DNA of 64,000 nt from Streptomyces sp. NBC_01267 (GTDB lineage: Bacteria > Actinomycetota > Actinomycetes > Streptomycetales > Streptomycetaceae). A model generated the notes under the pieces. It saw only the letters and a list, made by a program, of their open reading frames with translations, was not told where the DNA came from and ran no database searches. A program made the position numbers and the translations under genes. Below, piece by piece: positions 17,206 to 24,796 of the stretch (its first letter is position 1; every line of letters starts with the position of its first letter). Location of the stretch: positions 372,001 through 436,000 of the forward strand of contig NZ_CP108455.1 of the NCBI RefSeq assembly GCF_036241575.1. Direction: 5' to 3'.

Positions 17206-17796
17206 TCAGGCGTCGGCGCGCAGGAGTTGGATCAGGCCAACCCAGGTCCGCTCGTCGACCTCAGCGTGAACGGCGCGAACCGTCCAGCGACCGCCGGGCA
17301 GCGGGACGGGTCCTTGGTCGGGCAGCCCACCGCCATTGGGGTACTCGACGTTCAGTTCGGTCCCTGCGGTGACGGAGTCCACGAGCACCGCCGGCCCGTC
17401 CGTCTCCCAGGTGCCGCACTCCTCCCACTCGACAGCGGGGTCGGCGAGGACGGCCTCGGCCACAGCGAGCAGATCGGCCTCGGAGTCAGCAGCGAGCCAG
17501 CGGAGGAAGGCATGGTGCCGCGGGAGGTAGCAGGTGCTAGCGGGCTCGTCTGCCAAGATCAGTGCCCGCGCACCGTCCTCGCCCACGGCAATCACCCCGG
17601 CCAGACCGTCCACCTCGCAAGCGCGGTCGTAGTCGTCCGGGGTGTCCGCGTCGCTGATGACCATCCCCGTTTCCGTGCAGCCGCCCCATCTGGCCAGTGC
17701 GGAAACAGGGACGACTATCAGCGGGCCGCCCATCGACTCCACCCAGGGGTGGGAACGCTGGGCTGAACCGGCTTGGGTGGATGAGGGTGTGCTCAT
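17206..17796 (-). CDS. Imm21-family immunity protein
   Basis: The 196-residue product from ATG 17796 has the Imm21 hallmarks: WVESMGGPLIVVPVSALARW, the acidic DDYDRACEVDGLAGVI, then ALILADEPASTCYLP. Imm21 proteins are predicted immunity factors that neutralise toxin domains of polymorphic or contact-dependent toxins in the cytoplasm. No toxin gene with a signal, RHS or WXG delivery domain is in the window, so this is an orphan immunity gene. It is on the opposite strand from the DUF6882 gene. The frame continues upstream to about 17952 with LSVPGLEKSQAEQVIYFAD, possibly part of another gene remnant. Confidence 0.75.
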   Translation of the reverse strand: MSTPSSTQAGSAQRSHPWVESMGGPLIVVPVSALARWGGCTETGMVISDADTPDDYDRACEVDGLAGVIAVGEDGARALILADEPASTCYLPRHHAFLRWLAADSEADLLAVAEAVLADPAVEWEECGTWETDGPAVLVDSVTAGTELNVEYPNGGGLPDQGPVPLPGGRWTVRAVHAEVDERTWVGLIQLLRADA

Positions 17797-17941
17797 GTTG
17801 CGAGTCTGCCCTCTGCCACTGACAATGCTCCACCAGGTTGACCAGGGATTGGCCCCTTTCCCCGGAGCCGCATCGCTGACACTGTCAGCGAAGTAGATGA
17901 CCTGCTCAGCTTGGCTCTTTTCCAGGCCAGGTACAGATAAC

Positions 17942-17974
17942 GGCCTGTTCATCAGTCAGAAATTCCACCGGCAT
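17942..17974 (-). pseudogene. Extreme N-terminal remnant of a Tn3-family transposase
   Basis: Reading the minus strand from 17974 gives MPVEFLTDEQA, the stereotyped beginning of actinobacterial Tn3-family transposases (DUF4158 N-terminus). Similarity stops after eleven codons and the frame ends soon after. Only the first 33 bases of a gene of roughly 3 kb remain, so this marks the edge of a deleted transposon. Confidence 0.5.
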
Positions 17975-18049
17975 GCGGCGGACGGTAGCCAGCCCCCACC
18001 AGTGATCGAGGATCTTCCGGAGAACCCCGCACCGCACCGATCACCTGTG

Positions 18050-18077
18050 CTAGGCCGTGTATCGGAAGTGGATCTCG
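18050..18077 (-). repeat. 28-bp repeat shared with the right end of the island
   Basis: The reverse complement of this segment matches 19359-19386 at 24 of 28 positions (shared part: TCGATACACGGCC or CCGATACACGGCC). At 19359 the segment directly adjoins the right 62-bp inverted repeat; here it stands alone upstream of the Tn3 remnant. It is probably an insertion-sequence terminus. Confidence 0.55.
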
Positions 18078-18237
18078 AACGGTGCGGCGAAGGTTCAAAT
18101 CGCGGTGGGAGATCCAAAGTAGATCAGTCATTGACGGCGACCGGGACCCGATCGACACAGCCGCAGTAGCACAACAGAAGCAGCAGTGGGCCCGTGGTGT
18201 CGGTCGGCACCGTGGGCCTACGTGCGTACGCCGATCA

Positions 18238-18789
18238 TCAGTCCCAGATCAGCCTGCCGCCCTGAACGCGTCCAGTTGCGCCCTGCACCCCCGCAGAAAT
18301 CTGCTCCATGAGGACGACCGTCTCGCTGAACAGAACGGTCAGTGACTCGTGAACTCCGAAGGATGGCGCATCCCCATCGCCGAATGAACCGATCTGACCG
18401 CTACGCACATCCAGGAACTTGCCGTAACAAGCATCATCGTCCGAGATGATCGGAATCCACTGCTCATGCCAGAAGGGAAACTCCGGATCGTCGGACGGGT
18501 CGTCGCGCTCGATCTCCATCTTGAAGTGGTACGTCCGTTCCATGGCCGCGAGTCCCAGCAAATCGCGGTTGCCGGGCACGACCCCCTCCGTGACACCCTC
18601 AGGGTCATTGTCGGACCCGGATGCCTGGAGCCACGTCCGAAGCTCGACCGGGAAAACGACGCACATGCGCTCCTCAGCCGCAGTGATCGCTGCCGGCGGA
18701 GCGGGAGCAAGGATCGACGACGCAGTCGTCGGTGCATTCGTCTCCAGCCAGTCCACCAATCGCTGCCACGCCAACTGCACGTCCCCCAT
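18238..18789 (-). CDS. SMI1/KNR4-family (immunity-type) protein
   Basis: A 183-residue soluble protein. I choose ATG 18789 because GGAAGG lies at a sensible distance; ATG 18795 would be too close to it. It has the SMI1/KNR4 pattern: WQRLVDWLETNAP, PPAAITAAEERMCVVFPVEL, and an acidic SDDPEFPFWHEQWIPIISDD then YGKFLDVRSGQIGSF. Bacterial SMI1/KNR4 domains act as immunity proteins against diverse nuclease or deaminase toxins, from comparative-genomic work. The gene is a paralogue of the frameshifted gene at 14423 but lacks its Lsr2-like tail. No cognate toxin is visible nearby. Confidence 0.75.
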   Translation of the reverse strand: MGDVQLAWQRLVDWLETNAPTTASSILAPAPPAAITAAEERMCVVFPVELRTWLQASGSDNDPEGVTEGVVPGNRDLLGLAAMERTYHFKMEIERDDPSDDPEFPFWHEQWIPIISDDDACYGKFLDVRSGQIGSFGDGDAPSFGVHESLTVLFSETVVLMEQISAGVQGATGRVQGGRLIWD

Positions 18790-18946
18790 GGTCATTCCTT
18801 CCTCTGAACGTCTACCTCACGGCCTGACGGCGCACCCTACGGCCCAGCAGCGAAGCACCCCAGGAGCGCAACGTCGTGCGCGAGGGCGACTTCGGCTGTG
18901 TGTTCTGCGGCATGAAACCTGGATCCCACCGCATGACAGCCGAGGG

Positions 18947-19336
18947 TCACAGCCACTCGTTGACGGCCGCGAGATGAGGACGGTCGCCTCGTAGCGGACC
19001 GCGAGCTTGTCGTACCTCGTGGCCACAGCTCGGTGTCTCTTGAGGCGGTTTGATACCGCACTCGACAGCGTGGCGCTCACGGTAGTCGACCGGGTCGAAA
19101 CGTGGCGGCCGGCCGCCACGGGAGCCGCCTATTCTTCGGTTGCGCGCCTGGTCGGCCTTGTCAGGGATGGTGCAGCGGATGCCGCGGCGGCATAGGTAGG
19201 CGCGGTTCGCGCGGGCGGCGTACGCCTTGTCAGCGCGCACGCGATCGGGGCGGACACGTGGCCGTCCCGATCGCGTGCGCGAGGCACAACGGCTCCAGCA
19301 CCGTCCACTGCTCGTCCGTGAGATCTCCACGCCCCA
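18947..19336 (-). pseudogene. IS5-family transposase remnant with internal deletion and frameshifts
   Basis: From ATG 19336 the minus strand reads MGRGDLTDEQWTVLEPLC, the start of an IS5-type DDE transposase. After about 30 codons it jumps to the C-terminal part (VRADKAYAARANRAYLCRRG, IRCTIPDKADQARNR, FDPVDYRERHAVECGI). One frameshift follows ECGI, after which RLKRHRAVATRYDKLAVRYE continues in another frame. A second lies just before AAVNEWL and the stop at 18947. The catalytic middle, about half the gene, is missing. It cannot transpose. Confidence 0.85.
19235..19280. repeat. 15-bp perfect inverted repeat at the IS5 deletion junction
   Basis: GCGCACGCGATCGGG (19235-19249) and its exact reverse complement (19266-19280) flank a 16-base spacer. 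The structure sits exactly where the transposase reading jumps from its N-terminal to its C-terminal part. It probably records how the internal deletion or inversion formed. Confidence 0.7.
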
Positions 19337-19358
19337 TGAACCGGGATCATCCATTACT

Positions 19359-19386
19359 CAAGATCCATTTTCGATACACGGCCCAG
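19359..19386 (+). repeat. 28-bp repeat adjoining IR-R
   Basis: This segment lies between the IS5 transposase start and the right 62-bp repeat and matches the minus strand at 18050-18077 (24 of 28). It is absent next to the left 62-bp repeat, so the two island ends are not simple mirror images. Confidence 0.55.
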
Positions 19387-19448
19387 GCGACCAAGATCAA
19401 GTCCTTAGCGCCAACGGCTGTACCGCTGGTCCCCAACGCCGTGTCAGG
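19387..19448 (-). repeat. Island-flanking inverted repeat, right copy (IR-R, 62 bp)
   Basis: The plus strand matches the reverse complement of 13270-13331 at 56 of 62 positions. Its last five bases overlap the end of the isochorismatase-like gene. That places the island boundary exactly at a chromosomal gene end, as IR-L lies just after the beta-lactamase. Confidence 0.75.
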
Positions 19449-20040
19449 ACCACGAAGCCGGGGCCGCGAACGTGACGTCCGCGGCCCGAACGGTGACCTC
19501 GGCCTCGCTGCCCAGGGCCCATGCGGCGACCCGTGAGACCGCAGCGGCCGGGATCTCCTCACTGATCCCGGGCGCTGCCGGGACGTCGTGTGTCGCGTGG
19601 GCGTCGTACGGCAGGACGACGCGGTACCCCCGGGCCAGGGCCGTGCGGGCCGTCGCCTGGACGCACATCTCCGACATCGTGCCGCAGACGGCGAGCGACC
19701 GTACGCCCGATTCGGCCAACAGGCCACCCAGTGACGTCCCTTCGAAGCCGTCGTCCCTGGTCTTGCGGATCACGGCCTCCGTGAGGCCGGGCTCGACGGG
19801 GTGGTGGAGTGCCCAGCCGGGCGTGTGTGGCTCGTCGTCCGCTCCGGGCCGCCCGTCGTTCTGCACGTGGACGACGAGCGCCCCGCTGCTTCGCGCCCGC
19901 CTGATCAGGTCCGTCGTCCGGTCCAGGAGCCGGGCCGCCCCGGGAACCGCCCTGGCCCCGGAGACAGCGGCCGACTGGACATCCACCACGATCAGGGCAT
20001 CAACGATCAATGCATCAGCGGGAAGCGCGCGATGGTCCAT
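19444..20040 (-). CDS. Isochorismatase-family cysteine hydrolase
   Basis: A 198-residue cytoplasmic enzyme from ATG 20040. The family triad is visible: Asp in LIVVDVQSA, Lys in VIRKTRDDGF and Cys in AVCGTMSEMCVQATA, the last after the typical GT-x-S/T-x-x-C turn. Members hydrolyse isochorismate, nicotinamide, N-carbamoyl compounds or other amides; the substrate cannot be told. The ribosome site for ATG 20040 is weak, so the start is tentative. The stop falls within IR-R, so the last codons could have been altered by the insertion, although the length is normal for the family. Confidence 0.85.
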   Translation of the reverse strand: MDHRALPADALIVDALIVVDVQSAAVSGARAVPGAARLLDRTTDLIRRARSSGALVVHVQNDGRPGADDEPHTPGWALHHPVEPGLTEAVIRKTRDDGFEGTSLGGLLAESGVRSLAVCGTMSEMCVQATARTALARGYRVVLPYDAHATHDVPAAPGISEEIPAAAVSRVAAWALGSEAEVTVRAADVTFAAPASWS

Positions 20041-20156
20041 GGCGTCATCATGAACGCGGGCGCCGCGCCCTTCCAGTGATTTCGGATCATCCCCGGCGGC
20101 CCACGCTCTCGGGCTCATCCCGCACGCCGACGACCGCGCAGTCCAGGGCCGCTGCT

Positions 20157-21026
20157 CTAGAAGACCGGTGGGCCTTGCTCGATGCGGTGCAGCACGGGTG
20201 CGAGCCGGTCGAGGTCGTCGCCGCTCTGCAGCTGCCGTTCGTCCCACCAGGTGGCACCGGCATCGATCAGCGGCCCGATCAGGTCGTGCGCCTTGGCCGG
20301 GGCCGCGGGGCTGACACCACCGAGAACCACCTCGAAGGGCCGGTCGTCCTGGGCGTCGCGGTGCTGCCCGACGTACGCCACCAGATCCCGGACCTGATCG
20401 GCCGGCGGAACCTGCCCGTGCCTGGCGGAGGTGAACAGCGGGACCGCGCCGTCCCAGCGGGCCGCTCGGCGCATCGGCGGGCGGTTCGGCCAGAATCCGG
20501 CGATCCAGACAGGGGGACGGGGGCGCTGCACCGAAGCGGGCAGCAGTGTCACGTCCCGGACCTGGTAGTGCCGTCCGTGGTGGTTCACCGCCTCACCCGA
20601 CCAGTAGCGTTGCAGCAGGTCCAGGCCCTCGTCCAGGCGTTCCGCGAGTACGGCGGGGTCGGTGGTCTCGCCGAAGCTTCCGTACTCGTCCTCGATCGGG
20701 CCGCCGAGACCCGCGGCGAAGATCACTCTCCCGTTACTGAGGCCGTCCAAGGTGGCGACCTGGCGGGCGAGTTGATGCGGGCGCCGACGGGCTACCGGTG
20801 TGACCAGAGTGCCCAGCCTGATTCGGGACGTCGCCAACGCCGCGGCGGTCAGCAACATCCAGGGGTCCCCGAAGGCCCGGCCCTGGTGCATGCGTTTGTC
20901 GTGCACGACGTGGTCCCAGACGAACAGCCCGTCCCAGCCCGCCTGTTCGGCCGCGACCGCCACCTTCGCCACCGTCCTGGCGTCGGCGAAGTCCCCGAAG
21001 TTCGGAATGTTGATCGAGAAGCGCAT
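20157..21026 (-). CDS. Luciferase-like (LLM-class) flavin-dependent oxidoreductase
   Basis: A 289-residue cytoplasmic TIM-barrel protein from ATG 21026. It shows MRFSINIPNFGDF at the start, WDGLFVWDHVV, RIRLGTLVTPVARRRPHQLA, and the loop GRVIFAAGLGG, all standard for bacterial luciferase-like enzymes. Such proteins use FMN or, often in actinobacteria, F420; which cofactor applies cannot be decided. The gene is divergent from the FAD oxidoreductase, with a 188-base shared promoter region, and lies 116 bases upstream of the isochorismatase-like gene on the same strand. Confidence 0.88.
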   Translation of the reverse strand: MRFSINIPNFGDFADARTVAKVAVAAEQAGWDGLFVWDHVVHDKRMHQGRAFGDPWMLLTAAALATSRIRLGTLVTPVARRRPHQLARQVATLDGLSNGRVIFAAGLGGPIEDEYGSFGETTDPAVLAERLDEGLDLLQRYWSGEAVNHHGRHYQVRDVTLLPASVQRPRPPVWIAGFWPNRPPMRRAARWDGAVPLFTSARHGQVPPADQVRDLVAYVGQHRDAQDDRPFEVVLGGVSPAAPAKAHDLIGPLIDAGATWWDERQLQSGDDLDRLAPVLHRIEQGPPVF

Positions 21027-21214
21027 TCCTGCATACTGCTCCGCCGCGACGGTCACGGCAATCGGTTGAGGGCGTAATGCCGCCACGCCCCGTCCACCGG
21101 GCCGGAATTGGCGCACAGTGATCGTGAAGAAGACACCGTGTCACCTGAATACTGTGACATCAGGGGCAGCCAGGGCCGACAGGGGCGTTGGCGACACCGG
21201 CCGGAGGTACGAGC

Positions 21215-22717
21215 ATGGCGGACCCAGCAGCTGCGCGATCAGCCGCCCACGACGGCGGGAACGACCACCTCGGCGGCGGCGAAAAGGGCGGCAGCCGTGC
21301 CGTGTTCACCAGCGGCACGGCCACCCGTTCGCCAGGGCACCGGCAGCGCCATGCGGTGGTCGTCGGCGGAAGTATCGCGGCCCTGCTGACCGCTCGGGCA
21401 CTGGTCGGGCATGCCGACCGGGTGACCGTCGTCGAACGTGACCGCTTCCCGGACGGTCCCGGGCAACGTGCGGGTGTGCCGCAGGGCAGGCACATCCATG
21501 TCCTGCTGGAGGGCGGCGCACGGGCCATGGAGGAACTACTGCCCGGCATCGTCGCCGAGTTGAGCGAGCACGGCGCACCCCGGGTCGGAATGCCCCGGGA
21601 CCTCGTGCAGTGGCAGGCCGGACGCTTCTACCGCCGTACCACCACGACGGCCGATCTCCTCACCGGCTCCCGCCCCTTGCTGGAGTGGCTGGTCCGGCGA
21701 CGCGTCCTGGCCGATCCGCGGATCACCGTGATGGAGGGCACGGAGGTCGTGGGACTGCTCGGCGACGCGGCTCGCGTACGGGGCGTCCAACTGCGTGAGC
21801 GCGGCGCGCGCACCCGTACCGATGTACGGTCACTGACCGCCGATCTGGTCGTGGACGCCTCGGGTCGCGGGTCGCGCGCCCCGCAGTGGCTGGCTGCCAT
21901 CGGCGCCGATCCCGCACACGAGGAGCGGATCGACACGGGCCTGTCCTACGCGACCAGGATCTACCGGAGCCCCGAGGACGCGGAGGGAGTGGAGACCGCC
22001 GGCTACTACTTCATCCCCGGTGGCGGAACCGAACGGGGCGCGGTCGCCCTGCCGTTCGAGGACGGCAGATATCTCGTCACCCTGTCGGGGCTCCGTGGGT
22101 GTGAGCCGCCTTCGGACGAGGACGCCTTCACCGAATTCACCGCGCGGCTCGCCCATCCGGTGCTGTACGAGTGGCTGTCGAAGGCCCGGCCCGAGTCCGC
22201 CGTACATTCCTTCCGCTCGACGGCCAATGTCCGGCGCCGCTACGACCGTCCAGGCCGCCGCCCGGCCGGATTCCTCGCCACCGGGGACGCGCTGTGCGCC
22301 TTCAACCCGGTGTACGGGCAAGGTATGACGGTTGCCGCGTTCGGTGCGCTCGCACTGCGGGACGCTCTGGCCGACCGACGTCGGACGCCTACCACACGGC
22401 GCGTCCAGAAGGCGCTGCTCCAGGCCTCGCGGCAGGCATGGGACATCGCGGCCGGCGCCGACAAGAACCTGCCGGCCGCCCGGGGCAACGTACGCGCCGG
22501 ACGTGCGGTCGAACGGCCCGCGGTCTGGTACATGGCCCGGGTGGTCGAGCGGGCTCCGAACAACCCGGTGATCGGCACGGCGTTCCGTGGCGTCTGTGCG
22601 CTGGCCGAACCGACCAGCGCACTCTTCGCACCCGCCGTGGTGCGCGCGACCCTCTTCGGCGCGCTCCGCCCCGCGCTGACGGAACCGCCCTTGCGGCCCG
22701 AGTCCGTGGACGGCTGA
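21215..22717 (+). CDS. FAD-dependent oxidoreductase (geranylgeranyl-reductase/monooxygenase-like)
   Basis: ATG 21215 is preceded by GGAGG with a seven-base gap, which decides it over a start nine codons upstream. After a disordered leader of about 50 residues comes a dinucleotide-binding motif (HAVVVGGSIAALLTARAL) with a following acidic end (VTVVERDRFP). A second FAD motif, FLATGDALCAFNPVYGQGM, is near residue 370. The 500-residue size and the NPVYGQGM sequence resemble the FAD monooxygenase/reductase group that often modifies lipids or secondary metabolites. The substrate is unknown. The neighbour on the left is divergent, so it may be a monocistronic unit. Confidence 0.8.
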   Translation: MADPAAARSAAHDGGNDHLGGGEKGGSRAVFTSGTATRSPGHRQRHAVVVGGSIAALLTARALVGHADRVTVVERDRFPDGPGQRAGVPQGRHIHVLLEGGARAMEELLPGIVAELSEHGAPRVGMPRDLVQWQAGRFYRRTTTTADLLTGSRPLLEWLVRRRVLADPRITVMEGTEVVGLLGDAARVRGVQLRERGARTRTDVRSLTADLVVDASGRGSRAPQWLAAIGADPAHEERIDTGLSYATRIYRSPEDAEGVETAGYYFIPGGGTERGAVALPFEDGRYLVTLSGLRGCEPPSDEDAFTEFTARLAHPVLYEWLSKARPESAVHSFRSTANVRRRYDRPGRRPAGFLATGDALCAFNPVYGQGMTVAAFGALALRDALADRRRTPTTRRVQKALLQASRQAWDIAAGADKNLPAARGNVRAGRAVERPAVWYMARVVERAPNNPVIGTAFRGVCALAEPTSALFAPAVVRATLFGALRPALTEPPLRPESVDG

Positions 22718-22808
22718 TCCCGGGTCGCCGCGTTCCCGGTGGCTTTCGCGGCGTTCTCCGTGGTCCGGACGGTCGGGAGCGAAGCCCCTGGGCCGACCCC
22801 GGCCAAGC

Positions 22809-22850
22809 TGGTCCAGACCTATTGACGGCAGGTCTGGACCACTTTACGTT
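22809..22850 (+). promoter_or_regulatory. Chitinase promoter with two DasR-type/chi-box operators
   Basis: TGGTCCAGACCT (22809-22820) and its exact reverse complement AGGTCTGGACCA (22830-22841) flank the -35 region. A promoter TTGACG (22822-22827), 17 bases, TACGTT (22845-22850) overlaps them. The 12-bp sequence equals the known direct-repeat element of Streptomyces chitinase promoters and resembles the DasR consensus (palindromic TGGTCTAGACCA). This predicts chitin or N-acetylglucosamine induction and carbon repression of the GH18 gene 78 bases downstream. Confidence 0.8.
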
Positions 22851-22927
22851 GAGTGGATCGCGGAGCCCTCGCGTCCATTTGTCAGGTCCACGCCATTTCT
22901 TGTTTCCGGTTCACGAAGGGACACGAC

Positions 22928-23983
22928 ATGATCCGTCGTACGACACGCCTCCTGGGGGTCGGCCTCGCGACGGCCGCCGCCGTGCAGATGCTCGTCGCAG
23001 CAGCGCCCCGCTCCACCCCGAGCGACGACACCTGCGCGGTCAAGTCGAGGCCCGCCGGCAAGGTGCTCCAGGGGTACTGGGAGAACTGGGACGGCGCGTC
23101 CAACGGTGTGCACCCGCCGCTGGGCTGGATCCCGGTCACCGATTCCCGCATCACCGACCACGGCTACAACGTGATCAACGCGGCCTTCCCGGTCATCCGT
23201 TCCGACGGCACCGTGCTGTGGGAGGACGGCATGGACTCGACCGTGAAGGTCCCGACGCCGACGGAGATGTGCCAGGCCAAGGCGTCCGGCCTCACGACCC
23301 TGATGTCCATCGGCGGGGCGACAGCCGGTATCGACCTCAGCTCCAGCGCTGTCGCCGACCGGTTCGTCGCGACGGTGGTACCGATCCTGAAGAAGTACAA
23401 CTTCGACGGCATCGACATCGACATCGAGACCGGCCTCACCGGCAGCGGCAACATCAACGAACTGTCGGCCTCGCAGGCCAACCTCATCCGCATCATCGAC
23501 GGCGTGCTCGCCCAGATGCCCTCGAACTTCGGCCTCACGATGGCACCCGAGACCGCCTACGTCACCGGGGGCAGCGTGACGTACGGCTCGATCTGGGGCG
23601 CGTACCTGCCCATCGTGAAGAAGTACGCGGACAACGGCCGGCTCTGGTGGCTGAACATGCAGTACTACAACGGCAGCATGTACGGCTGCTCCGGCGACTC
23701 GTACTCGGCCGGAACGGTGGAGGGCTTCACCGCGCAGACGGACTGCCTCGACAAGGGGCTCGTCGTCCAGGGCACCACGATCAAGGTTCCCTACGACAAG
23801 CAGGTGCCGGGACTCCCCGCCCAACCCGGCGCCGGTGGCGGCTACATGTCGACCGGCCAGGTCGCCCAGGCCTGGGGCAACTACAACAACGGCCTCAAGG
23901 GGCTCATGACCTGGTCGCTCAACTGGGACGGGTCGGCGAACTGGACATTCGGCGACAACGTCAAGTCCCTGCAGGGGCGTTGA
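22928..23983 (+). CDS. Secreted GH18 chitinase
   Basis: ATG 22928 follows GAAGGGA. The 351-residue protein has a signal peptide (RRTTRLLGVGLATAAAVQML) and a single GH18 barrel: LQGYWENWDG, TLMSIGG, the catalytic FDGIDIDIE with Glu167, then LTMAPETAYVTGG, LWWLNMQYYNGS and a terminal LMTWSLNWDG. No chitin-binding or FN3 module is present, so it is a minimal, catalytic-domain-only enzyme. It cleaves beta-1,4 N-acetylglucosamine linkages in chitin outside the cell. It converges on a GH19 chitinase across a shared terminator. The twin operator upstream indicates DasR-type control. Confidence 0.95.
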   Translation: MIRRTTRLLGVGLATAAAVQMLVAAAPRSTPSDDTCAVKSRPAGKVLQGYWENWDGASNGVHPPLGWIPVTDSRITDHGYNVINAAFPVIRSDGTVLWEDGMDSTVKVPTPTEMCQAKASGLTTLMSIGGATAGIDLSSSAVADRFVATVVPILKKYNFDGIDIDIETGLTGSGNINELSASQANLIRIIDGVLAQMPSNFGLTMAPETAYVTGGSVTYGSIWGAYLPIVKKYADNGRLWWLNMQYYNGSMYGCSGDSYSAGTVEGFTAQTDCLDKGLVVQGTTIKVPYDKQVPGLPAQPGAGGGYMSTGQVAQAWGNYNNGLKGLMTWSLNWDGSANWTFGDNVKSLQGR

Positions 23984-24015
23984 TATCCAGTACAAGGATC
24001 GGCCCGTGACGGCGC

Positions 24016-24044
24016 GGTGGGTGCGGAGGTCGGCCGCACCCACC
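24016..24044. terminator. Bidirectional terminator between the GH18 and GH19 chitinases
   Basis: An 11-bp perfect stem (GGTGGGTGCGG at 24016-24026, complement at 24034-24044) with a seven-base loop lies midway in the 81-base convergent gap. It should stop transcripts from both sides. Confidence 0.75.
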
Positions 24045-24064
24045 ACCGCTACGGCGGCGGCCGA

Positions 24065-24796
24065 TCAGCAGGACAAGTTACCGCCCGCACTCGTGCCGAG
24101 GACCCCGACGAACTTCTGATAGAGGTTGATGCGGTCCTGGCGCTCGCCCGGGTTCTTGCCGTTGCACTCCAGGGCGCCGTTGATGCTGCGGATCGTCTCG
24201 CCGAAGCCCTTGTTGTGGACCATCGCGTCGTGCGCGGTCATGCTGCCCGCGCCCTTCTGGCTGTTCCAGAACCACAGACCGGTCTTCCACGAGACCGCGG
24301 CGTCCCGCTCCACCTTGTACGGGTCGTGCAGCAGGTCGATGTGCAGCGCGTCACCGGCAGCCTTGTAGTTGAAGTTCCAGCTCAGCTGCAGCGGGCCGCG
24401 CCCGTAGTAGGCGCTCTGCCCGGCCGGACAGCCGTACGGCTGCGAGGCGTCGCAGTAGTGGCTGTAGTTGGCCTTGTTCTGCTCGACGACATACTTCAGA
24501 CCGCCGGTCTCATGGCTGACGTTCGCGAGGAAGGCCGCCGCCTCACGCTTCTTGGTCGTCTCGTCACCGGTATTGGCGAAGCCGGGGTAGGCCCCCAGGG
24601 CGGCGGTGAGCCCCTGGTACGTGTAGAAGGAATTGCGGCCCGGGAACATCTGGTTGAACTGGCCCTCGCTGACCACGAACCCGGCGCGGACGCTCTCGGA
24701 TCCGGTGGCAGCCGAGGCAGTCAGCTGCCCGACCAGAGTGAGCGAACCGGCGAGGGCAGCGGAGGCCATCAAGGCAGTGATACGGCGTACGGACAT
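24065..24796 (-). CDS. Secreted GH19 chitinase
   Basis: I choose ATG 24796 because AAGGAG lies seven bases upstream; ATG 24802 would be only one base from it. The 243-residue protein has a signal peptide ending near SASAA, then a compact GH19 domain: VSEGQFNQMFPGRNSFYTYQ, ANVSHETGG with catalytic Glu96, SAYYGRGPLQLSWNFNYKAA, and GFGETIRSINGALECNG. There is no chitin-binding module. Streptomyces GH19 enzymes act on chitin and can inhibit fungi. Pairing with a convergent GH18 enzyme gives retaining and inverting chitinases at one locus. I saw no convincing DasR site upstream of this gene. Confidence 0.93.
   Translation of the reverse strand: MSVRRITALMASAALAGSLTLVGQLTASAATGSESVRAGFVVSEGQFNQMFPGRNSFYTYQGLTAALGAYPGFANTGDETTKKREAAAFLANVSHETGGLKYVVEQNKANYSHYCDASQPYGCPAGQSAYYGRGPLQLSWNFNYKAAGDALHIDLLHDPYKVERDAAVSWKTGLWFWNSQKGAGSMTAHDAMVHNKGFGETIRSINGALECNGKNPGERQDRINLYQKFVGVLGTSAGGNLSC

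Noticed and set aside
13270..19448. Island considered as an integrative conjugative element or prophage
   Set aside because: No intact integrase, excisionase, plasmid transfer, replication or phage structural gene is present, and no tRNA borders it.
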